Translations under genes and position numbers: made by a program
Shown here: in pieces, positions 21,353 to 33,332 of the stretch
How the letters are laid out: each line of letters starts with the position of its first letter
Numbering within the stretch: the first letter of the stretch is position 1
The notes under the pieces: generated by a model
The model's database searches: none
What the model saw: the letters and a program-made list of their open reading frames with translations, nothing else
What the model was told of the DNA's origin: nothing
Assembly: GCA_036873755.1 (NCBI GenBank)
Contig: JAVTVY010025336.1
Coordinates: 1-64,000 of the forward strand
DNA: 64,000 bases
Source: Hanleya hanleyi
Lineage: Eukaryota; Mollusca; Polyplacophora; Lepidopleurida; Hanleyidae
Reading direction: 5' to 3'

Positions 21353-23636
21353 CCAGAAGAATTTCTGTGGAGAGATATACCTATTTCGAAATACCTATTT
21401 CCTATGACAGCTTCAATTCCAAATGTGTATGCCAAAAATACAACATGAATCAGCAGTTTTTAATGATGTCAGGGAGACATGATGATATACATAAATCATA
21501 GGTCGCAACGGTCGAATCATGGATTTCATAGGAAGTGCGTCCAGTGAACTGCACTTACATGATGAGAAAGGACATTCTGTGCTGATTTGTTCGATCAGGA
21601 AATATGACCATATTCTAGCGCCATGGAAGGCCGATAGAATTTATGCCAAGATGTTATCAATAAATATTCGGATTATTCTCAAACCATTCGGGAACAATTA
21701 TCTTGTCTGTTAAAATCGTTTTTCAGAGAGAGTTTGTCTGATATCAGAAATAGTACACGTGGAGGGTTGTAGCTAGCAGGCTCTACATGTATCCACTTGG
21801 GGAATTGCCCTTGGAACGGCTAATGTCGGGTGAGGTGAAATTAGGTCGAACTATTTTCCTTGTAGCTGTTTTCCTATTCATCACGCCTGGGCATTTCGAA
21901 TGGTCCGAGCAGTCAGTAATGATACAGCATGTTGGCTCTAACGACATTCGAATTCGAAGAGCCGATGTCAAGCGATGCGTACTAGGGCGTTTGACATAGT
22001 AATCTCTCCGCCTGTCCGCTTCTATAATGTTAACTATTACTCATCCCTATTATTTGCCCTTTATCCTTCCGCGATGTTCCCGCGAAGCTTGTGTCTGATC
22101 TCGTATACTATTACTGGCAAGACGTGGATGAGTCTCGGACGGTTTTCCATTGCCGCCATTATCCGTACTTCCACCAATTTACCACGAAATCTAATAATCC
22201 TTACATGCTGTATTTTATGATGATGAAATCCACTCGACCCCTAAACACTAACAGTCCTCTTATAGCTGTTCAGTAGATGTGGCGTTAAGACTCTACCATG
22301 CCTCTCTACATGTGTTGCTAAACTAACAGGAAATAGTACGAAGGTTAAAGTTCCTTGGAATATGGCCCATCTGAATAAGTTTGAAGATATCGGAATGCTA
22401 TTTTCATTATTTAATGAATTCGGAATTATAAAATGTAAAATAGATGTATTCATCCTGAAAAGAAAAATGCCATTATTATTTGCGTTTTCTTGATATCTGT
22501 ATTGTTTTGATTATGTTTTATACCGAGTACTGAAATTTGACGCCACAAAACCCAATATTTCCTATCGTAATGGCTTTGAAAAGCTCTTGAAAGCCCTTGT
22601 GATTCCCAGAGGAAATAATTCCTCTCCAATATAGCTTTGAATTCAACAAAGCATATATTGCATGTTTCGATTCGATCGAAATGTCTTGGAAACCGTTTTG
22701 CATTACATGGCGTTCTGTTTATACAGATGGCATTGCACTCGGCGTTTGTATTTTGGGCGCCATTTCGTTTAGTTTCGAGATCTTAATTTCCCAAGTGGAA
22801 TTTATAATAAAATAAAGTTTCAGCGCCAGTTGCAAGGACAAAAAGTCGCGTTAAGTAACGCTATATTGCTCCAAACGCGCTTCATTGATCCGTGTTCCTC
22901 GGTCTAATAATATATTCGGCTGCTGGGGAAAAAGTCCCCACTCGTCCGATTTGATTCTGGGCGACATTTGATTACTTTTTTCGCCACATTTCCTTCCTAA
23001 CATTCCGTGTCGTGATAGGAACAGTAAATGGATATTGGTCCGAAGTCAGATTTTCGATCAATGAAGTGAAAAAAAGGGTGGCAAATTCTCCGCAGTATCA
23101 GGATTTTGCTGCGAGAAAACATTGTACAATTATTATCAATAATCGAAAATACGCGAGGAAGTTTTATGTCTTTTCGTCTTGTTCGCATTTGACCCTTGCG
23201 GTTGCTGGAGCTGACGTTATATATTTTGCGCGTATAAATTATTGGCCTCATAGGCAAATATTTGAAGAATTCATATCATGTCCAGATCAAAACATTATAA
23301 TGCTCAACAGCTATATATGGAAGTTAAGGAAGAATTACCCGTCGTTTTGAAAATTAGACAATAAAATTCTCCTTTGGGAGGAGGGTTAACATATTGAACG
23401 TTGTTGTGCGTCATGGACTAGAATCGTAGCAATCAGATACCTTGTCTTTGGGAATCAAATTTCAGATCATATAATCATGCCACGTCAGTCTTGATGGGTC
23501 TTAGAAATCGCTTTAAAGACAGATATAGTTTCCATTCTTGCAAATTGTTGGGCAAAAGAAAAACGGGTTGGATATCTGAGTATAAATTCTTCCTTAGGTC
23601 AAAATTCGAATTTGTGAACTCCTTGGGAAACATTAA
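21353..23636. other. No gene seen; a diverged Penelope-like piece at about 21405-21495
   Basis: At 21405-21495 the minus strand shows the order CATCATGTCTCCCTGACATC, ATTAAAAACTGCTGA and a late 3' UTR-like AATTGAAG. This resembles the ATGATGTC...GGCATCAT..AAAACTGTTG block of the retroelement 3' UTR at low identity. Elsewhere in the interval there are only short open frames (for example 23012-23350) without motifs, and no RNA genes. Confidence 0.4.
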
Positions 23637-24153
23637 CCCTATCTATCCTGGGCGATTTGGAGTGTGCCGGGGGGGGGGGGGGTGCCTATATATTTTCGCT
23701 ATCCCTAAGGTTAGTGTGCTGAAACTTACCATCTTTTGGATCAATCTCTACTAGTGAATGTAAAAAACTCCAAGATGGTCGCCATGACGTCACAGTGACG
23801 TCATTTCATAAAAGGCATTTTTAGACGATTATTTATTTTTCTTTACAAAAATTGCATGATAAATTAGTAAATATTAGTCTGATGTAAACCAAAATAGCTT
23901 TTGCTCACTTTTCCTCTCAGAAAAGCTTGAATGTTGAAGAAAAGTAACGAAAACATCCCTTTTTTGTACCACATAAGGTCGCCATTTTAAATTTAGCCAT
24001 GATACTCTGCTTGGGGTTTATGCAAATTGGTTCAAAATGACCCCACTGTGATAAACTACAAAGTCACGGAGTTTCAGCTCCCAAGTTTTTGTCGTTCCTA
24101 TGTTACAAGCAAAATAAATGGGGGGGGGGGAGTGCTGCCAGGGCCAGGTAGGG
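23637..24153. mobile_element. Complete TTAA-flanked, piggyBac-like MITE
   Basis: The 517-bp element begins CCCTATCTATCCTGGG and ends CCAGGGCCAGGTAGGG. The ends are imperfect inverted repeats and both are bordered by TTAA (23633-23636 and 24154-24157), the target duplication of piggyBac transposons, whose termini also begin CCC. It has no transposase frame and is therefore non-autonomous. Inside are poly-G runs at about 23670 and 24120 and two perfect TGACGTCA sites at 23785-23792 and 23796-23803. Left-end copies recur at 39667 and 50154 in the segmental duplication. Confidence 0.85.
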
Positions 24154-24157
24154 TTAA

Positions 24158-25932
24158 GGGGCATTATTACCTATGTGCGCACAGCTGCATGCTGGAAAAG
24201 ATATTGCAGATAGAGTATATACTGAATGGAAATGATGATTTCGTGTGGAGTTTAATTGAATAATGTTAGTTATGCTGGGGTTTAAAGAACGGAATTTGTC
24301 GACACCCATGCCTTCATGCATATTCAGAGTACAGGGTTAATGATGACGAAATCAGGTTTTAAAATATCATTTGTCAGGAAGAACGTCACATGAAATTCAA
24401 TTTTAAGCTGCATTCCTTTTTTTATCGCGATGATCCCTTCCCAATACAGATTATTACTTGTACGGATAAAAAAACGACGAAAAGACGAATTTTGTGCAAT
24501 ATTGAGTTGCTGCTGTATGAGATGACAAATTAAGTCATTATTTCTTGACTCTGGGTTCTGTCACTGTCTAAAATTGCCATCTCCTGCGGAAGTTATTATT
24601 TTATGTAATAAAGCAATTCTATACAGCCGTCTGTGCTTGAGTTCCATTATAGGCGGAGTTTTCCTTGTAATACTACGCCACGGACCAAATTCAACTCTCG
24701 TTGTTTCCACCCACTCGAAGACATCTATGATGAATTAAGCCAATTGTCTAGAGATAAAACATGTAATGTAGCAATGAAGACCCATAAAAAGTTCCACCCG
24801 AGAACAAAAACCTTTGTCGAATTTTTAGGCAATTTGAAAAACGGGCGATCCTATTAGAAATAAATATATCAATGCGGAGATAAATGTATCTGTTTTTAAT
24901 TGCCCTATATTTCCTGCCAAAACAAGAGCATATTTTCTTCGATATATTGCATGCAGGGAATAGTGAAAATGCTTGGATTGCAGCTCATACTAAACAAAAA
25001 CAAATCGACATACATGAAGAATCACATGTCATACACTAAGATTTATAAACGATGAGTTTCTTTGATTGGTCGGATTTTCGGAAAGCGACCAGTGTCCTCG
25101 GCAGGCCAATGAAAATTATACTCGAAAATTTCCTCCCTTCAAAATGTCAAATCAATCAATCAGCGGTATTATTGTATAACTGGAAGGTCTAATTATTGTA
25201 TAATATTATCCCTGTATTATATTTATTTCTAGGATGTAACAAGCCCCTAGAGTTTTTTCCCCGCCATCTGCAGCACTATATCCTTTAACAATGAATTGTA
25301 TATTGTGTTTAATATTGCTGTTATATGATGAATAATTCAATCAATCAATCGTACTCATTGTCTGAAAGTTTTTCTTATTACGAGTAGATCGATATGATGA
25401 ACGTTAGTTTACAAGCGTGTTGATATCCGCCATTTTGTTTCAGAAACACTCGGTTTCATCATCTTTCGAATAGCAACAACTGACTATTGAGGCATTTGAC
25501 CTCACAATACATCACACAGCGTAATCGTCGTTTAATGGGCATTTCCACTATGGTTCAAGAAAATCCTTGGACAAAACTGTCTGACCTCGATGGCAGCGGG
25601 CGGAGCAGCGACACCTGGCTGGCCGCATGAGCTCCAGTTGCTCATTCCGTGCGCTTCCCCATGTCTTCAACCCAGAATATAGTATATTTTCGACTTGTTG
25701 ATCCTTTCTTGATCCATATTATCATATTAACACCAGTTATCAATAGTTGAAAAACCCGCTCCATGTTATAAACATAGTGGAGAGATCATGATAACAACCC
25801 GAAACTCAAGGTGGTCCATGTGCTGTGAACCATTGTCGCCGACACCAGGGCAAGACAGCATTGTCCAAGGATTAATGTGGAAAGCTGTCATTGTCCGTTA
25901 CTAGTATAGGCGTCAGTTACTATCACTCAGTA
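24158..25932. other. No gene seen
   Basis: AT-rich non-coding DNA with two short (AATC)n runs near 25150 and 25330. One 74-codon open frame at 24633-24857 has no recognisable motif and no second copy in the window, so it is not called. Confidence 0.4.
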
Positions 25933-26099
25933 TTCTCTCTTGCAGGAAACTAGCCTATGTTTATGTATACTATGATTGTCTTTTTTGAATTTGGTGCTAA
26001 TACTGTTATATGGATATGGAATAGGTCTTTGGAGTATGGACGCGGATATTCTTTAATGGACGACGGCTGGATTATGAATGACGGACTAGACGCTTGTAT
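25933..26099 (+). mobile_element. Penelope-like 3' terminal fragment (167 bp)
   Basis: The fragment begins in the middle of the 3' UTR at TTCTCTCTTGCAGGAAACTA and ends at 'GACGCTTGTATT'. Identity to the full-length copy is high. The 5' truncation point lies at the pyrimidine tract, so nothing coding remains. Confidence 0.9.
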
Positions 26100-29000
26100 T
26101 CAAAATTTCCACATCAAGTCAAAAGGCCTCAGTTAGCAACATTTCCAAACAGGCTTAAAATGAGACCAAAAGAAGAAAAAAAAACAGAGAAGCATTCAAC
26201 AGCTTTTAGTGATGGCAGCAAGACATCATGATGTTGTATTCGTAAAATCAGTGACAAGTGTTCTTAAAACCAGATGAATATCTGATTAGTCAGGGCCTTT
26301 TTTTTATTTTGACACCTTTTCCTGTCACACGATTGTATTTGAACTGATATGAAATAATATAATCGTGTTGAGAAGGAGAGGCAGGGTAAGAAAATTGTTT
26401 TTCACATCTTTGCTTAAATTCGGTTACTACGCTTCGTTTTTTTTCCAATACGAAATACGAATGGGCAACGCATCCTCCATAACACAGGAAATATGAGCTG
26501 AAAATCAGAGCGAGGCAGAACAGGATGTCAAAAATTTGCTGAAAGATTTACTTTAGTCGAGGTCCTGAAAGTACATTTCAAGCTCACAGTTCTTTATTGC
26601 GCTTTAATTAGCACCTCTGTGCCTTTTGGAATCCTTCTTTATACCAGCCTCTCGAGTATAACTAACTCTTGATGTACTGTTCACATCGGTGCCGTCTCTG
26701 GATGCCATACACCGGCGATGATACCTCTAGCAGAGCTCTGCATGCGTGCGAGCCTACTTGCAATTGGCGTCTCTCGTACTATCCCTTAAACATATGGTAC
26801 TTAAGCGATAAAGCAAAGGTATTCGCCCGCGAGCCTCAGACGCTAAAGAGGGGCATAATGATTGATTTGCTTCTCACAGCTTTTCACATTTACTGGAAAG
26901 CCACTTCAAGGTGTGTCCTTTGCCATTCATTATACCAATATTGCTCTCCCAAGTGGCTGGTGTATGTATATTTATGTCAAAGGATATAAACCATGGCTTT
27001 GGCCCGCAGACAGCTGATCCGCAGCCTGGCACAGTTGGGCCAATAATATCGCGCGGGTCAACCTATTCGGTACAAAGTAATCGTTAACGTCCATTCGTAT
27101 ACGATACATCGTTTATTACATATTACACAGAATATTGGACAATTATGTGGTGCCAGTTGGGTAATTACGTTGTTTTATGACCGGGGAAACCAATATTCAT
27201 CAATACCGATATTTTTATGTTGGCTAAGCAGATGCCAGTTATTAGAGACACGTATTTATTCGTATATAACCCACTATGATTGATCATTCAAGATTAATAC
27301 ACCGGGTAACTTTTCGTTGCATCTTTTTGTCAAATATCCGAACTCTTGCATTGTGGTAAATGAGATCGCACTGTAACGGTGCAATTTGTTGCTTTGAGAA
27401 CGAAACATTCATTCCAAGTAAAGTTTTATTGATTAAGTCAGCCAAGTTTGGCGATGATCGATCAAGAACACTGTGATCATGCGCTATATGTACATGTATC
27501 ATTGCGCTTAACGCAGGCCGGGTTATAGACATTTTCAAAGCGTACAAAGGATAACTAACACTGAAAAATTAACTATGATATGACTGACTGATTGCCACCG
27601 TTCAGTATACTAATGATATTCATACTGATAGAGTGTATTGCGTTATCAGTTACCTCGGTTATGGATTAGATCTGTTATCTCCCTTTCAAGACATTAGCTA
27701 TAGTGTTCATGTATCTTTGTATTGTATGTTCGAGTGTAATCTCGTGCTAGCTATGTTACACGAGAAAAGTTCTCTCGATTTATCGACGATGTAATTTTCT
27801 ATGAACTACCGCTGTCGATTAAATGTCGGACCGGATGCTTGCATTTTGTGCAAGCATTAATTATTACGATACTTAACTAGTTAAATCCGCTATATTTGTA
27901 TCTGTTCTATACGTTCTCGAGTCGTGCGTGAAGTCTAATTTCTACATTCAGACGGATTGTTGCTGCCAGAAAACTCAACAAAGATATAGGAGGTCACGCA
28001 CCCCTCGACAATATAGTTTAATCGCCTATACACATAACTATCATGTTGCTTAGTTGTAAATGTACCTAATTATTAATGCCCGTAACTTCTTCTTTAAAAC
28101 CATCGCAGTTTACTGAGGTCACCGCAATGTGCAATTAAAAACGCTTCCTTTACCGCCGAACGCGACATATACCATCCTCTTCCAGTGTGCTTTGCGCTAC
28201 GCTGCATTTACCCCTGTAGGGGTCTCGCCATTTTTTACAGGATTCCTGTAAAAACCAAGAACTGTTCTATCTGACTGTTTTACTGATCGCAAAATGTATA
28301 TTTATCTCGAAATACACTAAACAGTTATTCAGTGTATTTCAAAACCCCAGTTTCACACAGTTTGAAGGCAGCATTTTGACAAATTACCCTAGAACTATAT
28401 GTTGCGGAAATATATATCGGTGAGTAGCGACTGATATCAATTCGCCCAGTTAGACGGTCGCCATATTCGTTTACTGTGGCAACAGATGACCTCGGGTCAT
28501 CTCCGGCACAGTCCGTGAGACCCTCACAGCGCTAAATGGAGAGGCGCAAAGCAGAACGAACTGAATGCCCGGTAGAGCTTGGACATATACCTAACAACTG
28601 TCTACATGATCTCGTTTCCGCTTTACGCCGTCTAGCGGCTGAAATGATAAATAGCTCATTTCTCGATTTATTACGAGATTTATATTGAAATACCATTTAT
28701 CGAGATCATTTGACGACTTGTCACTTAAAACGCATTGGGAGCCTGTCCAGGGGAAGCTGACTGGAACAATGTAGACAGCGCAGCCCGATAACTATATTGT
28801 TTTCTGACTATCATGAATTTTACATTGATCAATCCGGAATATTCATACATGGGCCAAATCCATCAGCTCAAGAAGGCATCAATTTCATTTCGTCTTGTCA
28901 CACGGCTGGAGCGAGATTCTGTCAGTCAAATTTACCGTTTAATCCAAAATGCTGTTATGCTGCAATGATACCGCTTGCCGCTATATAGAACGTTAATACA

Positions 29001-30025
29001 GGTTTGTTTTGTGCCTTTTATTGCTTATTATCCTGGCCTAGACGGAATATTTTTCCATCTATGTGAAAATCACGACTTAAATAGTTGATGGAAACATCTA
29101 TCCTTTATGCGATATTACCTTTGTATGATGAAGACAAGTTTTCCAGCTTTCTTGGAGTATACACATAGAATAGTCTCTCGAGTCATCGCCAATGTCAGTA
29201 TAAATATTGTTCATTCGTCCATCCGAGCCACAGTAATATTAACATGTTCTGTTATAGTGTGATATCACAATATTCCCTCAGCCAGCATGAATACGGAAAA
29301 AATAAAGATGAAGCACATTAATGCATACCAATTCCTCAAAAATTTGAGGCAATGTCTGATCCGGGATTATAACATCCTCGCGTCTTCATCCAACGTATTC
29401 GGTTATCTTATATGAAATGAAATCCAATATATTACGTTGTATAAACTAATGAAGTGTAACACTATAAGCTGACATCTAAGTTTATTCATTTGTGGAACTT
29501 CATCGGACAACAGGATTTCTTATGCTTTCCACCTATCGAGTTCATGCCCTTTGGTATTGGAGCAGAGTTATTCCCTGAGACAAAATATATCTTGTTTATT
29601 GAGAAGGGGTTTTGTCTAAAGTTGGATTTAAGACCTTTTGATGTTCAAATGAGCTCTCTCTACAGTTACCGTGAACCTCAATTAACCACACCGAGCCATG
29701 GTATAACTCCTCAAACGGAGTTAGCCGAAGATGGCTTCAAGATCAAGTCAGCGAGCAGGTCTGCCGCGAAATGTCAAGGGATTCACAAATGGTCCACAAG
29801 ATTGGAAAACCAATTAACTCGTCTTCTTTGTCGTGTAATCTCATGAACGCTGGCCCAGTACGTTGTGTAATGTGTACACCCCGTGATATTGTGTAGAGTA
29901 CACTACACAGACAGTTTAACAGTTGATCGACCTGCTTTTTGGACATGCCACTGATCCTGTGCTATAAAGACTATCTACAGAATGCACGACCTTCAAAGCT
30001 GAATCGGCATTCTCCGGCCAAAAAG
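26100..30025. other. Mostly unassigned DNA with two old retroelement remnants
   Basis: Remnants of the Penelope-like 3' region occur at about 26190-26240 on the minus strand (AACAGCTTTTAGTGATGGCA, then GCAAGACATCATGATGTT) and at 27801-27842 on the plus strand (a diverged terminal core, AAATGTCGGACCGGATGCTT). No host exon, RNA gene or long repeat is otherwise seen. Frames such as 26669-26989 and 29490-29846 have no motif support. Confidence 0.4.
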
Positions 30026-30140
30026 CAAGCGTCAATTCCGACATTCAATATTCAGCCGTCGTCCATAAATCCAGTTCCGTCTTAATAAGTGAAAGATGTA
30101 TTGGGTATTACAGTTAGCACCAATTCCAAATGTGTATATG
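30026..30140 (-). mobile_element. Diverged Penelope-like 3' end
   Basis: Read on the minus strand, a segment equivalent to TTTTTGAATTTGGTGCTAAT is followed by TTATGGACGACGGCTGAATA, TTGAATGTCGGAATTGACG and CTTGC. This is one of the clearest examples of the old-subfamily terminus with the AATATTGAATGTCGG core. Confidence 0.6.
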
Positions 30141-30261
30141 TAAGACTACTTACACTTAAATTTCATACAAGCCGTAGTAAAGAGTGTTGATGTATATTGC
30201 CGTTTTCCTGGCATACTACATAAAACTCCGCATACATGTACACTGCATCAGGTCCTGCACG

Positions 30262-30966
30262 AAGGTGTATTCCATGTCACGAAGATCTCACAGTGAACCA
30301 TATCGACTGTATAGATTTTAAGATTGTTTTTTTTATCGAACAGCTACTTTAGAAGATATTTTTAGTCGGATGAAGAAGACTGTATGGCGTTACGTTTCAT
30401 AACTTGTGTCTAATTTCGCTTAACCCGGGGCTAGAGGCCGTATGAACCCATGTATTTGAAGATCCTCACGGCGCTCATATGAACATTCACAATCAAAGCG
30501 TGACTGAGATACATCATTCTCTAGATGACCACTTTACAGCGAATATTTTGGATTAAGAATACTGATCAGCGATACGGATTTGATATTTTTGGAACATCAT
30601 GATGTCTTGCCGGCATCATGAAAACTGTTGACCGCTTCTCTCTTATGAAACTAGCCTATGTTTATGTATACTATGATTGTCTTTTTTGAATTTGGTGCTA
30701 ATAATGTTATATGAAATAGGTCTTTGGATTATGGACGCGGAAGTTCTTTAATGGACGACGACTGAGTTACGAATGACGGACCAGACGCTTGTAATTATGT
30801 TATTTGAGAGAAATCGGTTTGTTGCATAAGTTTTAATGTGTATATGTTTTAATTTGTTGGATTACTAACTTGAATACTTAGAATTTCGTTTGATCATCGC
30901 TGTATAGCTGAAATATTTCTGAACGCGAACGTTAAACCTTAATTCTCTCTCTCCCTCTCTCTCTCC
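30262..30966 (+). mobile_element. LINE 3' end split by a retroelement insertion
   Basis: The two parts, 30262-30382 and 30797-30966, join in register with the LINE copy at 37390-37640. The left part ends in GGATGAAGAAGACTGTA and the right part resumes TATGTTATTTGAGAGAAATC. The right part ends with the LINE tail and a CT-rich microsatellite that touches the start of the full-length Penelope-like copy. A Penelope-like tail occupies the gap. Stops and a T-run disrupt the LINE frame. Confidence 0.85.
30383..30796 (+). mobile_element. Penelope-like tail inserted in a LINE
   Basis: The tail begins with the last codons of the family ORF (TATGGCGTTACGTTTCATAA) and continues through the entire 3' UTR to 'GACGCTTGTAATT'. 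Its insertion site inside the LINE is visible by comparison with intact LINE ends. No long target duplication is evident, and a few shared bases (TGTA/TAAT) make the exact edge ambiguous. Confidence 0.88.
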
Positions 30967-30983
30967 AGCACGAATTACATGTA

Positions 30984-33332
30984 ATGCGTCCCTACTTGCA
31001 TCTATTTGTGCCTTCACGTGCGGGCCTGATATCGTTTGGTTTAAATGATAATGTCAGTGGGTTCGGCAATGCTACAAACCGCCGTTCAAATATATCCAAC
31101 ATTACCCAACTATTTAAACCCCATCAACGGAGACATCGCAGCCATGGTTGGCGAAAGTTTAATAGTTCGATGATTCACGATCATATCACTTTAAATTACT
31201 TAGTGGGTTTAACTAACACACCCAATAGTATACATAGCTTACGTACAGTTCTGTATGCGTTACCTCTGAGAGCTTTAGATCAAATAGCCAGAGATATACA
31301 ACAATCTGCGTCTTCAGGAAATATAATACCATCAAAAATCATTAAAGTATGTCAAGATATAGCGTATTTTCGGTTGTATCGTCCAGTGAACATAATCGAA
31401 ACCTCTCAAGATCGGCTTTTCTTGAAACTCAACTACTTAGATAAAGGACTGGACATCATTAATTTACCTCGAATCCTGAATGATCCAGAGGTACGCAACG
31501 CTGTACCAAACTATTTTAAGTTCACAGAACCTCCTTGCATTTCATATAAGTACACTAAATCTATAGCCACCAAAATATTCAATTACTCCAATGCTGTCCA
31601 GGAGTTTGACTGGAACTTATACACGTCAGGAGGCTATAGTTGTGATTGTGAATCGTCGAACTTTATCTATACACCATGCAAACATATTGTGACTGGTGAC
31701 CTTGATGTGGTGAGTGATAAGGATCTGAAATTACTCCTGATGAAAGGACCTAAATATAGAGAGCCAAGAAGAATAAATCTGAAGGCCGACCAGAAGATAG
31801 TCCTGTCTGCATTGGAACAGTACGTTATTGATTGGTCTAAGCGAGAAAAAGTTGAACCTACAGTACTCGCTGATTGGCTGGACCTCACCAAGGGCAAGGT
31901 CGTTGAAACAATCCGCCATATTGACAGAAGTACTCTTCCCCAAGCAAAACAAGTACTGAGAAACCTCAATTCGCAAGAAGTTCTAGCAAATCTCCAGAGT
32001 AAATTCGTCATAGTCCCAGCAGACAAAGCTCCGAATAATATAATATTCATATGTAAATATTACTATTACCAGGTGCTGGTTAAAGAATTGAGTGTAGACA
32101 TATCTTCATCAAATACGTCTACTTACTCCCAAACTGCATTTACTCTGGAAGATTTATTTAACAATCACAAAAAGTTTCTCAGGGAAAGAGGTATTTGTAT
32201 TCCAACCAATCATAACGACATACCAAAACTATACTGGACTCCCAAAATGCATAAATCACCACACAAAGCTAGATTCATAGCTGGTTCTAGAAGCTGCACC
32301 ACCAAGCTTCTTTCAACCCTATTGACGAGGGCCCTTCAGGAGGTAAAAGCATTTTGGGAAAGATATTGCGCCACTATTTCTAAGAACTCTGGCGTTGAAT
32401 GTATGTGGATATTGAAAAGCTCAAAATGTCTTACGGAAGAACTTGATGCTAAAGGTCACATACCGTACAGACATGTATCCACATGGGATTTCTCGACTCT
32501 CTATACTACAATCCCTCATCAGGACCTTATTGACCGTCTAAGTTCATTAATAGTATCTGTGTTCAAGAAAACTGATCGTAGATATATTGATGTCGGAAGC
32601 CATAAAGCATTCTTTAGCTCGACTACATACAAGAGATATCATTCATGGGATGTTTCTTTGTTTATAGAGTTGCTTGAATTTCTCATTAAAAATATCTATG
32701 TGAAATTTGGCAACACAATATATCAGCAGCATATAGGTATTCCAATGGGTACTAATTGTGCACCCCTGTTGGCTGACCTGTATCTGTTCTCTTATGAATA
32801 TGACTATATGCAGGCGCTTTCAAAAACCGATCCATTCAAAGCCCGTTCCTTCTCATTCACCAAACGCTATATAGACGATCTTCTCGCTGTGGATAATCGC
32901 TATATAAATGACGCAGTGAAGGATATATATCCACCTTCACTGGATTTGAAGGAAACTACAGATAGCCCTACAGGCACATCTTATTTAGATCTCTATCTCT
33001 ATAAAAATGAAGCGGGCATTCTCTCTCGTCGACTTCATGACAAAAGAGATGATTACAATTTCGACATCGTAAACTATCCCTTTCTGGATAGTAATATTCC
33101 AGTGGGGCCTGCATATGGCGTATACATATCTCGCGTAGTAGCATTTGCTAGATCCTGTGTTAAATGTGATGATTTTAATCAACGTCACAAAACATTGTTG
33201 CAGAAACTTATAAAACAGGGCTATTCCACCAAGCGCCTCCACTCAAAGTTTCTCAAATTTGGCGATACATATCGCATGCTGATAGCAAAATACGAACGTA
33301 GCGTGCAAGATCTATGGCGCTACGTTTCGTAA
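30984..33332 (+). CDS. Penelope-like reverse transcriptase (782 aa)
   Basis: A single uninterrupted frame encodes an RNA-templated DNA polymerase of a retrotransposon. The N-terminal third has no recognised domain. A Cys/His cluster lies at residues 220-234 (CDC and CKH, followed by IVTGDL), with GPKYREP near 255. Polymerase motifs follow: PADKAPNN at 345, TPKMHK near 419-424, motif A WDFSTLYTTIPH with Asp502, motif B IGIPMGTNCAPLLADLY near 584-600, and motif C YIDD with Asp631 and Asp632. All three catalytic aspartates are present. The PADK and PK-HK motifs are typical of Penelope-like elements more than of LINE or LTR polymerases. A GIY-YIG endonuclease domain, expected at the C-terminus (Penelope) or the N-terminus (Naiad/Chlamys type), is not visible. 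The ATG at 30984 is the first after an in-frame stop at 30933. An upstream exon or a lost 5' part cannot be excluded. Frame integrity suggests a recent insertion. Confidence 0.88.
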   Translation: MRPYLHLFVPSRAGLISFGLNDNVSGFGNATNRRSNISNITQLFKPHQRRHRSHGWRKFNSSMIHDHITLNYLVGLTNTPNSIHSLRTVLYALPLRALDQIARDIQQSASSGNIIPSKIIKVCQDIAYFRLYRPVNIIETSQDRLFLKLNYLDKGLDIINLPRILNDPEVRNAVPNYFKFTEPPCISYKYTKSIATKIFNYSNAVQEFDWNLYTSGGYSCDCESSNFIYTPCKHIVTGDLDVVSDKDLKLLLMKGPKYREPRRINLKADQKIVLSALEQYVIDWSKREKVEPTVLADWLDLTKGKVVETIRHIDRSTLPQAKQVLRNLNSQEVLANLQSKFVIVPADKAPNNIIFICKYYYYQVLVKELSVDISSSNTSTYSQTAFTLEDLFNNHKKFLRERGICIPTNHNDIPKLYWTPKMHKSPHKARFIAGSRSCTTKLLSTLLTRALQEVKAFWERYCATISKNSGVECMWILKSSKCLTEELDAKGHIPYRHVSTWDFSTLYTTIPHQDLIDRLSSLIVSVFKKTDRRYIDVGSHKAFFSSTTYKRYHSWDVSLFIELLEFLIKNIYVKFGNTIYQQHIGIPMGTNCAPLLADLYLFSYEYDYMQALSKTDPFKARSFSFTKRYIDDLLAVDNRYINDAVKDIYPPSLDLKETTDSPTGTSYLDLYLYKNEAGILSRRLHDKRDDYNFDIVNYPFLDSNIPVGPAYGVYISRVVAFARSCVKCDDFNQRHKTLLQKLIKQGYSTKRLHSKFLKFGDTYRMLIAKYERSVQDLWRYVS

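Noticed and set aside
30945..30968. Certain splice acceptor for the retroelement ORF
   Set aside because: The pyrimidine run is the CT microsatellite that normally follows the LINE tail, so its resemblance to an acceptor can be accidental.
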